A stretch of 64,000 bases of DNA, from the NCBI RefSeq assembly GCF_001368915.1, contig NZ_CSTE01000004.1, positions 163,818 through 227,817 on the forward strand, read 5' to 3'. Shown piece after piece: positions 46,231 through 55,043 of the stretch. A model generated the notes under the pieces. It searched no databases. It saw nothing but the letters and a program-made list of their open reading frames with translations, and was not told the origin of the DNA. How positions within the stretch are numbered: position 1 is the first letter of the stretch; each line of letters begins with the position of its first letter. The position numbers and the translations under genes were made by a program. Origin of the DNA: Haloferax massiliensis (GTDB lineage Archaea; Halobacteriota; Halobacteria; Halobacteriales; Haloferacaceae).

Positions 46231-47403
46231 CTAGCTCTCTCCGAGTGCAACCACGCTTCCGTCTGACTCGGGTGAGAAAATCGCCTCTGGAGTCACGATT
46301 ACACGACCCGCGCCACCGGAGGTCGTGCTCCACCGCTCGTCCCCGGTTGCCCGAGATACCGCGACAAGCCGTTTTTCGCTTCGGATGAGTACCGTCTCGC
46401 CGGCGACAGTCGGAGTTCCCACCCGCTCTCCGGGAGATTCGTACGTCCACGCGTCCTCCCCATTCCAATCGATCGCTTGGACCGTGTCCCCGGCGGACAC
46501 GTACAGGTGTTGACTGTCGACCGCGATCTGTTGCACCCCAGCATCGGGGATGTTGAACGACCATTGGCGTGTTCCATCGGTGTCGAACGCAGTCACGAGT
46601 TGATGACTCTGCACGACGACACCCTCGGGATGGGCTACCGGCCCACCAGTCACCGCGCGTGTAGATTCGACCCATTCTTTTTCGCCCGTTGTGGCGTCCA
46701 GCGCAACGAGGCCGGTCTTTCCTGACCGCGAGCCGAGGTAGAGCGTCCCATCGAGAACGGCGACTGGTTCGGTGAATGTTCGCCCACCAGCCTCCGCATC
46801 GACGTGGTGTGACCACCGCACAGACCCGTCCCCGACTGAGAGAGCGCGGACGCGACCGCTCCAGTCGGGGACGTAGACGACTCCATCGGCAATCGTGGGT
46901 GGGGCGGTGAGTCTGGCGTCGATGTCGACGAGCCAGTCCTCGTCACCGTACCGCGTCTGGAAGCCGATGATACGACCTTTTTCGAGCGCCCGCTTGGCCG
47001 TCACGACGATGTGATCACCACGTACTGCGGGTGGTCCGTTCGGCTCCGACCGAAGTGGCACCTGCCATCGTTCCTCGCCTGTCGCCGCGCGCAACGCGTG
47101 AATCCGATACCGATGGCGTGCCGTATCGGAGATCGCGTCGACGGGAAGGTAGAGGTGCCCAGCGCTGATAGCTGGTGTGCCAGTGGCCCGTACCTGACTG
47201 AGGTCGGTTTGCCAGACCGTCTTCGGGTCCGTCGGACCAGACGCCACCCGTCGAGTGTGACCGGGATTTCGACCGCTCATCGGCCACGTTCCGGCGACGT
47301 CTCCGAAATCTCCCGAGGGGCGAGACGGCGAGAGACAGCCAGCAAGCGCAATACTTGTGGAGCCGAGGGCTGTGAGGAGTTGGCGGCGCGTGTGGGAGGG
47401 CAT
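46231..47403 (-). CDS. PQQ-like beta-propeller lipoprotein
   Basis: A 390-residue protein with signal TRRQLLTALG and lipobox LAGCLS. Seven or eight propeller blades follow, with repeats such as VYVPDWSGRVRALSVGDGS and LYLGSRSGKTGLVALDATTG. ATG at 47403 is preferred to a start 30 codons upstream, because only the shorter form puts the Arg pair and lipobox at the N-terminus. It is a distant paralogue of the 41863 and 16192 proteins and presumably anchored outside the membrane. Function beyond scaffold or binding is unknown. Confidence 0.87.
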   Translation of the reverse strand: MPSHTRRQLLTALGSTSIALAGCLSPSRPSGDFGDVAGTWPMSGRNPGHTRRVASGPTDPKTVWQTDLSQVRATGTPAISAGHLYLPVDAISDTARHRYRIHALRAATGEERWQVPLRSEPNGPPAVRGDHIVVTAKRALEKGRIIGFQTRYGDEDWLVDIDARLTAPPTIADGVVYVPDWSGRVRALSVGDGSVRWSHHVDAEAGGRTFTEPVAVLDGTLYLGSRSGKTGLVALDATTGEKEWVESTRAVTGGPVAHPEGVVVQSHQLVTAFDTDGTRQWSFNIPDAGVQQIAVDSQHLYVSAGDTVQAIDWNGEDAWTYESPGERVGTPTVAGETVLIRSEKRLVAVSRATGDERWSTTSGGAGRVIVTPEAIFSPESDGSVVALGES

Positions 47404-47664
47404 GAGGGCGGGTTCTTTCCGAAAATACGTTAATTCGGGGGTGATATGCTGCTCGAAAGTCGAAATCGCGTATCTGTGTAGCGGCTGCCGCACTGGCCTA
47501 ATCCGATTTGACGTCGTCCAGATAGGGTTTCAAGAGAGCCAGATATTTCATTGGCAAATCTGAGTCGTATCTCGGGGAGGAAGACAGACATAGAGCACTC
47601 AGTGACAAGTTCCCCACTGTGGAGGAACAAGTAACAGAAGTATGATAGTTGATATTTTCCACGT

Positions 47665-48232
47665 ATCGAGGCCTTTCACTTAGAGAGACAGAAGTGAGTC
47701 TTCGGCTTCTCGGCATAGTTCGTTTCAGGCGACCCGACAGTAGGTACACCGAGTGGCTAACAGCGTTTCTGACCCGCCGAAGACGCAGCTAAGCGGGTCG
47801 CGGTCGACGAAACCGGCGTCAAGATCAATAGCGAGGATTCTTGGACACAAACTACAATATATCGGTTCGAAAGTGGTCCTTGACGTTGCGCTGTTCGAGC
47901 GTCAAGGGACTGGTTTGATGGCTACGTTTCTCCACGGAGTCCGTGAGAAACACGACTGTTCAGAGTCGGCGTTCCCGGATGACACCATCGAATATCAGAC
48001 TACATTCTTTCGATTAGGGGAAAACTGTCCGGGAGACTACACAGACCGAAATCTGATTAAAAATCGATTCACACGTTCAAAATGGGAGTTGACCGTTTTC
48101 ACAGTTCATGGGAGAGCAGTCGGCTGAGCGTCCGCTAGGCTCTTGCAGTATTCACTCATTACTAACTCTTCAACGACCACATCAGTCGTTCGACGGAAGA
48201 ACGCCGTTTCAGGGGGCCAACTAGACGGTGAA
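47665..48232 (+). pseudogene. Decayed IS6-type transposase
   Basis: Pieces matching the transposase at 56309-56989 occur in order but in shifting frames: GLSLRETEVSLRLLG near 47665-47720, VAVDETGVKINSEDSW near 47800-47840, then VVLDVALFERQGTGLMATFLHG, RNLIKNRFTRSKWELTVF, and QRPHQSFDGRTP near 48170. The right end keeps AACTAGACGGTG, like the inverted repeat of the 56252 element. Stops and frameshifts make it non-functional. A left inverted repeat was not found. Confidence 0.75.
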
Positions 48233-48289
48233 ATCGACAAAATGTATGATTCACTAGTATTTATCCAGAATTGACATATATATGATATT

Positions 48290-48466
48290 TCAGAGTCATT
48301 GCGGTCGCGACACCGCGCTTGGCTGCACCGACGTTCGGCCGCTGTCGGACGGGAGGTCATCGACGTCGAACTCGTTCGCAGGCTCCTCGCCTACACCGGT
48401 CGGTATACCGACCACGTCGTCGCCGGCCTGTCCGGCGAGAACGCACAGGATATCCCGGATACGTAG
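48290..48466 (+). pseudogene. Protein-tail remnant of unknown family
   Basis: One frame ending at TAG 48464-48466 reads REVIDVELVRRLLAYTGRY and then ENAQDIPDT, with good haloarchaeal codon use but no start codon nearby. It looks like the last 55 or so residues of a gene whose front was lost when the neighbouring IS arrived or decayed. No family is assigned. Confidence 0.3.
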
Positions 48467-49056
48467 ACGACTTCGGGCGCAGTGACCCCGAATTGACGGC
48501 GCAAAGTGATTACCGTGACAGTCTTAGCGCTGTAATTACAACTCACTGAAAACGAATTACTCAAGCGGATGCCCGGGGCCACCCATGAGTTACACGGGTA
48601 GGCCTGCTATGCACGGCCGGCCCCATCCGAAGCGACGTCGCAGGGACCGGTGTGTCATCGGGACGCGAGCGGCGGAGTTCGCGTGCACCGTCGGTCCGTT
48701 TCGTGCTGGTGAACCCGCCAGGAACGGAAGTCGGCGGCTGAGTCGGGCTGTCCGCGGTGGACCGCAGTTCTACTAATAGTAGAGTCAAGCAATGCGAGCG
48801 AGCGGCTCCGTACCCGGTGCGCCGCGCGAGCACAGGTGTCTAATTGAGCGGGAATCGAAGTTATCCCGTCGAATCACCCACCGATTCGGATTAATTATGA
48901 ATATTCGTAAATCATCGGAGAGACGCCACACGGTACCGGTACGACGGCAGTGAGGGGAAACCCCACGTTCGACGGCGTTGGTCGCGGTAGCTACCGGCTT
49001 CGCGGGGCGCTTCCACCATCAGTAGAATTTATCTGTCCCGCTCCGAAAGGCGAACT
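48467..49056. other. Gene-free region before the IclR regulator
   Basis: About 590 nt with only short arginine-rich frames on both strands, none convincing. An AT-rich patch at 48890-48915 (ATTAATTATGAATATTCG) may hold promoter elements. The IclR gene promoter should lie near 49020-49035. No repeats of note were seen. Confidence 0.45.
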
Positions 49057-49830
49057 ATGGCACCCAACGAAAGCGAAGACGGTGGTAAGCGCGTGAAGGC
49101 GGTCATGCGCTCGTACCGGGTAATCGGTGTTCTGCGAGAGCAAGGGACGGTGCGGATTAACGACGTCGCGGACGCGCTCGGGGTGCCGACCAGTACCGCG
49201 CACGTGCATCTGAAAACCCTCGAAGCGGCGGGGTACGTCGTCAAGGACGAACACGGGTACCGGCTCGGCCTTCGGTTCCTCCGCGACGGAAGCGTCACCC
49301 GGGGGCGCTTAGACGTGTACGACGCGTCGCGGTCCGAAATCAAGGACCTCGCGGAGTCGACCGGCGAGGTGGCGAATCTCGGCGTCGAAGAGAACGGACA
49401 GCGGGTCATCGTCTACCAGGCCGAGGGCGACAAGGCGGTGTACGACAACGCGCCGATCGGCGAGTTCACGCACATGCATTGGACCGCGCTCGGAAAGGCG
49501 ATTCTCGCGGAACTCCCCGGCGAGCGGGTGACCGAAATCGTCGACGAGTACGGGCTTCCGGCGAAGACCGACCACACGATCAGCGACCGAGACGCGCTCC
49601 TCGAAGAACTTGAGGCGATACGGGAGCGGGGTTACGCGCTCGAAGACGAAGAGCGGAGAGACGGGATTCGGTCAATTGCGGTCCCGTTAGTCAGCGACGG
49701 GACGGTCATCGGCGCGGTGTCGCTTTCTGGACCGAAAGAGCGGTTCAACGACGACCGAATCGTGGACGAGCTGTTCCCAGCGCTCAGAGACCGGAAGAAC
49801 GTTATCGAGGTCAAGTACGCGTACGACTGA
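49057..49830 (+). CDS. IclR-family transcriptional regulator
   Basis: A 257-residue regulator with an N-terminal winged helix (SYRVIGVLREQGTVRINDVA, then LGVPTSTAHVHLKTLEAAGYV) and a C-terminal GAF-like effector domain (HMHWTALGKAILAEL, RGYALEDEERRDGIRSIAVPL). IclR proteins bind palindromes near target promoters and respond to small carboxylate or sugar-acid ligands. It stands directly upstream of the mannonate dehydratase gene, on the same strand with 197 nt between, so it is the likely regulator of the hexuronate island. Confidence 0.92.
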   Translation: MAPNESEDGGKRVKAVMRSYRVIGVLREQGTVRINDVADALGVPTSTAHVHLKTLEAAGYVVKDEHGYRLGLRFLRDGSVTRGRLDVYDASRSEIKDLAESTGEVANLGVEENGQRVIVYQAEGDKAVYDNAPIGEFTHMHWTALGKAILAELPGERVTEIVDEYGLPAKTDHTISDRDALLEELEAIRERGYALEDEERRDGIRSIAVPLVSDGTVIGAVSLSGPKERFNDDRIVDELFPALRDRKNVIEVKYAYD

Positions 49831-50027
49831 GCGCAGTCCACCCGGTCGTTTCACCGAGTCCAACGAACCCGTTCCACTATGAGTGGACCACAATCTCACG
49901 AAGATACGTTATAGACCTAGAACTGGTGAGAGAGGCGCTATCGACGTCGATTCGTGGACTCGGCGGACGACACCACCGTCATCTGTGCGAAACGCTTTTA
50001 GTCGGAGTGAGTCTGGAATGTGAGTGT

Positions 50028-50981
50028 ATGAATCCAGCAGTGATGCTGCCCCCCTCCCCGGACAGACGGTGGACCCTCACCAAGCAACTCGGCGTCGAAA
50101 GCGCCGTCGTACGGTTCTGGGGCGTCGACGAGTGGTGGGAGTACGAGACGTTACTCGAAACCCGAAATCGGTTCGCAGACCACGGATTCTCGCTGGACGT
50201 CGTCGAGGACCGCCCGCCCATGGAGCGAACGGTCCTCGGTCAGGAGGGTCGAGACGAGGAGATCGAGACGGTGAAACGACTGCTTCGGAACATGGGACGC
50301 CTCGGCATCAACGTGTACTGCTGGGTGTGGACGGAAAACCCCGTCGGCGTCATCAGAACCTCCGATTCGATTCCGGACCGCGGTGACTCGCTCGTCACCG
50401 GGTACGACCACGAGTGGCTGGAGCGCGCCGAGGACCACCCCGCGGCGGGCATCACCGAGGAAGAACTGTGGGACAACCTCCAGTACTTCCTGGACGAAGT
50501 CGTGCCGGTCGCCGAGGAGGCGGGCGTCAAGATGGCGCTGCACCCCGACGACCCGCCGGTCGAGGAGCTTCGGGGAGTCCCCCGCATCGTCACGTCGCTC
50601 GAACGGTACGAGCGCGTCTTGGAACTTCACGAGAGCCCCAACCACGGCGTCACGTTCTGTCAGGGGAACTTCGCCGCGATGGGCGAAGACGTACCGTCGG
50701 CGATTCGACGCCTCGGAGAGAAAATTCACTTCGTCCACTTCCGCGATGTCGAAGGGACACCCGAGTCGTTCGTCGAGACGTGGCACGACGACGGGCCCAC
50801 GGACATGGCGGCGGCGATGGAAGCGTACCAAGACATCGGTTTCGACGGAGCGATTCGCCCCGACCACGTCCCCAAGATGCTCGGCGAGGAGGACCGAGCA
50901 GAAGCGCATGCGGGGTACACTGACATGGGCCGACTGTTCGCAATCGGCTACATGAAGGGCCTCATCGAACGCGGACGGTAA
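50028..50981 (+). CDS. uxuA: Mannonate dehydratase
   Basis: A 317-residue TIM-barrel enzyme of the UxuA type. Metal-binding and catalytic segments are VKMALHPDDPP, GVTFCQGNFAAMGEDV, KIHFVHFRDVEG and GAIRPDHVPKML. Known enzymes dehydrate D-mannonate to 2-keto-3-deoxy-D-gluconate, in hexuronate breakdown. ATG at 50028 puts the barrel at the N-terminus; a longer frame to 49926 has non-coding character. It is slightly shorter than bacterial UxuA (about 390), as in other archaeal and Gram-positive members. The TRAP transporter and dehydrogenase genes follow on the same strand. Confidence 0.9.
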   Translation: MNPAVMLPPSPDRRWTLTKQLGVESAVVRFWGVDEWWEYETLLETRNRFADHGFSLDVVEDRPPMERTVLGQEGRDEEIETVKRLLRNMGRLGINVYCWVWTENPVGVIRTSDSIPDRGDSLVTGYDHEWLERAEDHPAAGITEEELWDNLQYFLDEVVPVAEEAGVKMALHPDDPPVEELRGVPRIVTSLERYERVLELHESPNHGVTFCQGNFAAMGEDVPSAIRRLGEKIHFVHFRDVEGTPESFVETWHDDGPTDMAAAMEAYQDIGFDGAIRPDHVPKMLGEEDRAEAHAGYTDMGRLFAIGYMKGLIERGR

Positions 50982-51089
50982 CACCGTATCCGACCGGTCA
51001 GCCTCATCTTGCCTCCCCCGACCGGTGACTACCGGCGACTGCGACGAGTGACGAGTCGAACTACCCGGAGCAGATGAGATCTATCCTAT

Positions 51090-51104
51090 GATATATTATT
51101 AAAA
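51090..51104 (+). promoter_or_regulatory. TATA-like region of the TRAP operon
   Basis: GATATATTATTAAAA lies 51-65 nt before the ATG at 51155. A transcript would begin near 51120-51130, downstream of an ATG at 51105, which rules against that upstream start. Confidence 0.5.
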
Positions 51105-51154
51105 TGAATTATTGCGATAGATATAAGTACCAGTGTAGAATCGTTGTGAATGGT

Positions 51155-52225
51155 ATGCGTAGACAAAGCCGACGGAGCTTCATGGAACAGCTCGGGCTAC
51201 TTACTGGCACCGGGGCAATCGCATCGATGGCTGGCTGCATGGGCGGCGGTTCCGACTCCGGAAACGACGGTACGACCGAGTCAGGCGGCTCAGACACCGA
51301 CACGACAGAGAGCGGTGGCGGCGGTCAGAGCCAATCGCTCATCATCGGGAGCGTCTTCCCCAGCGGGCACGTCATCAACGAGATGGCCAAGGAGTGGGCG
51401 TCCTCCGTCGAAGCGGAGACGGACGGGCGGGTCGCAATCACCATCGAGGAGTCCTTCGGTGGCGAAAAGGAGGTCATGGAGCAGACGCAGATCGGCTCCA
51501 TCGACGGGACTATCATCGGGACGCGCTGGGTCATCGACTACGACCCCAAGAACTTCTGGGTCGAGTCGCCGTTCGTCTTCGAAGGCTGGGAACAGCAGCG
51601 ACGCGCCTTCCAGACGGAGTTCTTCGACGACGGCCGACAGCGCCTCCGCGAGCAGGGCAAGCAGATGCTCGTGAACGAGCCGGTGTACCGCGGCTACCGA
51701 CACACGAGCGGGAACAAGGCCTTCGAGACGCCCGAGGACATTCAGGGAGTCAACCTGCGGGTGCCCGACCTCACCCCGTGGGTGAACATCTGGAGCGGTA
51801 TCGGCGCGAGTCCGACGACCGTCGCGTTCGACGAACTCTACAGCGCGCTGCAACAGGGCGTCGTCGACGCCCAAGAGAACCCCGCCGAAACCGTCCGGTC
51901 GTCCTCGCTGTACGAGGTGCAGGAGTACTACACGCTGACCAAGCACCTCGCGTCGACGGGCTGGTTCACGCTCGGCACTCAGGCGCTGTCGAACATCTCC
52001 GACGAGGACCAGACGACGATGGTCGACTCGCTGACATCGAGCATCCAAGATCTCAGCAGCAGCATCTCTGAATCGGAATCTCAGGCCATCGAAGCGCTGA
52101 AAGAACAGGGGATGAACGTGGTCGAACCCGACCGCGACGCGTGGTTAGAGGCGGCGAAGGAGCCGCTCCAGACGCAGTTCGAGAATAACTGGGAACCGTC
52201 GCTCGAAGAAGTGCGAAACATTTGA
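51155..52225 (+). CDS. dctP: TRAP transporter substrate-binding lipoprotein (DctP)
   Basis: A 356-residue DctP-type protein. RRQSRRSFMEQLG and the lipobox MAGCMG mark Tat export and lipid anchoring. An acidic Gly/Ser/Thr linker follows. The binding domain has GSVFPSGHVINEMAKEW at its start, the conserved central NLRVPDLTPWVNIWSGIGA with the ligand-carboxylate-binding Arg, and ELYSALQQGVVDAQENP. TRAP systems import organic acids using sodium or proton gradients; beside uxuA, a hexuronate or aldonate is the best guess. ATG at 51155 is preferred to one at 51104 because of the promoter position. Confidence 0.92.
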   Translation: MRRQSRRSFMEQLGLLTGTGAIASMAGCMGGGSDSGNDGTTESGGSDTDTTESGGGGQSQSLIIGSVFPSGHVINEMAKEWASSVEAETDGRVAITIEESFGGEKEVMEQTQIGSIDGTIIGTRWVIDYDPKNFWVESPFVFEGWEQQRRAFQTEFFDDGRQRLREQGKQMLVNEPVYRGYRHTSGNKAFETPEDIQGVNLRVPDLTPWVNIWSGIGASPTTVAFDELYSALQQGVVDAQENPAETVRSSSLYEVQEYYTLTKHLASTGWFTLGTQALSNISDEDQTTMVDSLTSSIQDLSSSISESESQAIEALKEQGMNVVEPDRDAWLEAAKEPLQTQFENNWEPSLEEVRNI

Positions 52226-52250
52226 GCGGACGCTTACTCGTAGAGCACCC

Positions 52251-52802
52251 ATGGAAGAAGTAAACCTCGCAACGAAACTCGGCCGGCTTTTCGACGGGCT
52301 GGTCACGTCCATCGCGTTGGCACTCTACGTGCTGATGATACTCGTCGTCGGGTTGCAGATTCTGACCCGCTGGGTCTTGGGTTCGATACTCGGGTCGAGC
52401 CTCCCGTGGACGGTCAACCTCTCGCAGATGCTGCTCGTGTACATCACGTTCTTCGGTGCGGCGGTCGCCAGTCGAAAGCGACAGCACATCTCGCTCGACC
52501 TCCTCGTCTCGCGGCTCTCCGACGGCGTCATCCGGGTGCTGACCGGTCTCCGGACGCTCCTCATCCTCGCGTTCGTCGGCGTCATGGTCTCGGGAGCGTA
52601 CCCGCTGTACCTGCAAAACCGGGGATTCGGCATGGGAGCGCTCCCGTCGCACCCGCCGTTCACCGAAGCGTGGCTGTACGCCCCCGCCGTCGTCGGCGGT
52701 GTCTGTATCGGTATCTACGCGCTTCGCGACCTGTGGCTCGTCGCCGTCGAGCCCGAAACGATCATCGAGGACATCAAAGGAGAAGACGAAAATGCAGACT
52801 GA
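52251..52802 (+). CDS. dctQ: TRAP transporter small permease (DctQ)
   Basis: A 183-residue membrane protein with four helices, a conserved LQILTRWVLGSILGSSLPWT in the first loop, and ASRKRQHISLDLLVSRL in the second, both typical DctQ features. It forms the membrane complex with the large DctM subunit. It lies 25 nt after dctP. A nine-codon frame fills the gap to dctM. Confidence 0.9.
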   Translation: MEEVNLATKLGRLFDGLVTSIALALYVLMILVVGLQILTRWVLGSILGSSLPWTVNLSQMLLVYITFFGAAVASRKRQHISLDLLVSRLSDGVIRVLTGLRTLLILAFVGVMVSGAYPLYLQNRGFGMGALPSHPPFTEAWLYAPAVVGGVCIGIYALRDLWLVAVEPETIIEDIKGEDENAD

Positions 52803-52821
52803 ACGCCGACCCGCCACCGAG

Positions 52822-52851
52822 ATGCGCCCGCTCCAAGAGGGGTGCCGCTGA
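52822..52851 (+). other. Nine-codon frame overlapping the dctM start
   Basis: ATG at 52822 encodes MRPLQEGCR and stops at TGA 52849-52851, whose last base is the first base of the dctM ATG (TGATG). Inside it is GAGGGGTG, a good ribosome-binding sequence for dctM. It may couple dctM translation or be chance. Confidence 0.35.
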
Positions 52852-54149
52852 TGGCCGACGTCGTCCTGCTCGGCCTGTTCATCGGCGTCCTGCTCGTACT
52901 GTACCTGTTCGAGGTACCCGTCGTGTACGCGCTGGGGCTGACCAGTCTCATCCTCATGTGGACCACGTCGATTCCGTTCGAGCCGCTTCTGGTCGCCCAG
53001 ACGATGGTCTCCGGAACCAACTCGTTCGTGCTGTTGGCGATTCCGCTGTTCCTCCAGACGGGGCTGTTGATGAACAAACTCGGCCTGACCGACGTCATCT
53101 TCGACTTCGCGAAGGCCATCGTCGGCCCGATTCGCGGTGGGCTCGCCCACGTCAACATCGTCGCCAGTATCATCTTCTCCGGGATGACGGGGACCGCCGC
53201 GGCGGACGCCGCGGGACTGGGGGCCATCGAGTACCGCGCGATGCGCGAGGAGGGATACGACGAGGGGTTCAGCGTCGCCGTCACCGGGTCGTCGTCTATC
53301 ATCGGCCCGATTATCCCGCCGAGCGTCCCGCTCATCATCTACGGGATTCTCGCGCAGGTCTCGATTGGCACGCTGTTCATCGCCGGACTCGTCCCGGGGC
53401 TGGTGATGGGCGTCGGGTTGATGATACTGTGTAGTTTCTACGCCCATCGGAACGGCTACGAGAAAGGCGACTGGTGGTCCCTCGGCGAAATCGGTCGGAC
53501 GTGTTACCGGGCGCTCCCGGCTCTCGGCACTCCGGCGCTCATCATCGGCGGGATACTCGGCGGGTGGTTCACCGCGACCGAGGCGGGCGCAGTCGCGCTG
53601 TTCTACACGCTCATCATCGGGACCGTCTTCTACGACGGTCTCTCGCGGGAGGAACTCGTCGCGTCGTTCGACGAGGGGATGACTCACACCGCGACGCTCA
53701 CGTTCATCGTCGCGGCGGCGTCCCTGTACGGCTTTCTCATCCGGCGCGCACAGCTCCCGGAGATTCTCGCACAGGCCATCACGGGCGTGTCGACGGACCC
53801 GCTCGTGCTCATGTTGCTCATCGCCGGCGTCCTGTTCATCGTCGGGCTGATGCTGGAGACGATTGCGGCAATCACCATCCTCACGCCGGTGTTCCTGCCC
53901 ATCGTCGAGCAGACCGCAATCAGCCCGATTCACTTCGGCGTCGTGATGATCGTCACGCTGATGATCGGCCTGCTCACGCCGCCGTTCGGCGTCATCCTGT
54001 TCGTGCTCAACGCCGTCACCGGCGTCTCGCTCGAACGGATCACCCGGCACATGGTCCCGTTCTACCTGCCGCTTTTGTTCACCCTCCTGTCGATTATCGT
54101 CTTCCCGGAGCTCGTCCTCTGGCTTCCCCGCGCGATAGGGCTCGCCTGA
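52851..54149 (+). CDS. dctM: TRAP transporter large permease (DctM)
   Basis: A 432-residue protein with about 12 helices. Family segments include LAIPLFLQTGLLMNKLGLTD, ANIVAS-like HVNIVASIIFSGMTGTAAAD, SSSIIGPIIPPSVPLIIYG and a C-terminal LLTPPFGVILFVLNAVTGV. It is the ion-coupled translocation subunit. ATG at 52851, just after GAGGGGTG, is preferred to a GTG nine nt upstream. It completes the dctPQM operon and is followed by the short-chain dehydrogenase gene. Confidence 0.92.
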   Translation: MADVVLLGLFIGVLLVLYLFEVPVVYALGLTSLILMWTTSIPFEPLLVAQTMVSGTNSFVLLAIPLFLQTGLLMNKLGLTDVIFDFAKAIVGPIRGGLAHVNIVASIIFSGMTGTAAADAAGLGAIEYRAMREEGYDEGFSVAVTGSSSIIGPIIPPSVPLIIYGILAQVSIGTLFIAGLVPGLVMGVGLMILCSFYAHRNGYEKGDWWSLGEIGRTCYRALPALGTPALIIGGILGGWFTATEAGAVALFYTLIIGTVFYDGLSREELVASFDEGMTHTATLTFIVAAASLYGFLIRRAQLPEILAQAITGVSTDPLVLMLLIAGVLFIVGLMLETIAAITILTPVFLPIVEQTAISPIHFGVVMIVTLMIGLLTPPFGVILFVLNAVTGVSLERITRHMVPFYLPLLFTLLSIIVFPELVLWLPRAIGLA

Positions 54150-54275
54150 GCGACTGCTCCATCTTCTTTTTAGACGACCACCGGCGGCGCGCAGACGGGA
54201 GTACGAGAGCGGTTCGCGCCGTGAGTTCGTCTGTCGACCGCAAGAGTTAGCATGCCATGGCCGGTCGAATCGAGT

Positions 54276-55043
54276 ATGGTTGAGACATCACCCACGGTTA
54301 CCGTATCGGATAGCGCCGCGGTCGTCATCGGCGGTACGAGCGGCATCGGGCGGGCTATCGCGCTCGCCTTCGCCGACGACGGCGCCGACGTGGTGGCGAC
54401 GAGTCGCAGTGCGGACGCCGTCGAGGAGACCGCCGAGGAACTCCGCGCTCGCGGCGCAGAGACCGCCGAAGTGACGTGCGACGTCAGAGACAACGAGTCG
54501 ATAGAGAACCTCTACGAGGTCGCCAGCGACGCCATCGGTGATATCGATATCCTGGTGAACTCGGCGGGGTCGGTCGCGAGAGCGTCCGTCTCCGAGATGA
54601 GCGACGACCAGTGGAACCAGGACATCGACGTGAACCTGACGGGCGTCTTCCGGGCGTGCCGCGTCTTCGGCCGCGAGATGGAGTCTGGAAGCATCGTGAA
54701 CATCTCCTCGATGTCCGCGCGACAGGCCCGCGAGGAGCGCCCGGCCTACTGCGCCGCGAAGAGCGGCGTGAACGGGCTCACGCGCGCCGCGGCGGCCGAC
54801 CTCGCGCCCGACGTGCGCGTCAACGCAATCGAGCCGGGGTTCGTCAAAACCCCGCTCGCCGGCGACGGCTTCAACGAGGGAACCGAACTGCGAGAGAAGA
54901 TAGACGAGGGAACGCCGATGGAACGCGTCGCGACGCCGGACGAAATTGCGGGCGCGGCCGTCTACCTCGCCAGCGACGCGGCATCGTTCACGACGGGCGC
55001 GGTCATCACCGTCGACGGCGGCTACAACGACAACGCGCTATAG
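54276..55043 (+). CDS. Short-chain dehydrogenase/reductase
   Basis: A 255-residue classical SDR: cofactor site VIGGTSGIGRAI, NSAGS motif at the end of strand 4, catalytic Ser in NISSMSARQ, and Tyr-x3-Lys in YCAAKSG. PGFVKTPLAGDGF and the end segment SDAASFTTGAVITVDGG are family-standard. In a hexuronate island it could be a fructuronate/mannonate oxidoreductase feeding UxuA, but other sugar or polyol substrates fit equally. Its terminal CTATAG is shared with the opposite gene. Confidence 0.87.
   Translation: MVETSPTVTVSDSAAVVIGGTSGIGRAIALAFADDGADVVATSRSADAVEETAEELRARGAETAEVTCDVRDNESIENLYEVASDAIGDIDILVNSAGSVARASVSEMSDDQWNQDIDVNLTGVFRACRVFGREMESGSIVNISSMSARQAREERPAYCAAKSGVNGLTRAAAADLAPDVRVNAIEPGFVKTPLAGDGFNEGTELREKIDEGTPMERVATPDEIAGAAVYLASDAASFTTGAVITVDGGYNDNAL

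Noticed and set aside
52053..54050. 665-codon leftward frame opposite dctP-dctQ-dctM
   Set aside because: It is Asp/Arg/His-rich without a fold, and spans three well-identified TRAP genes.
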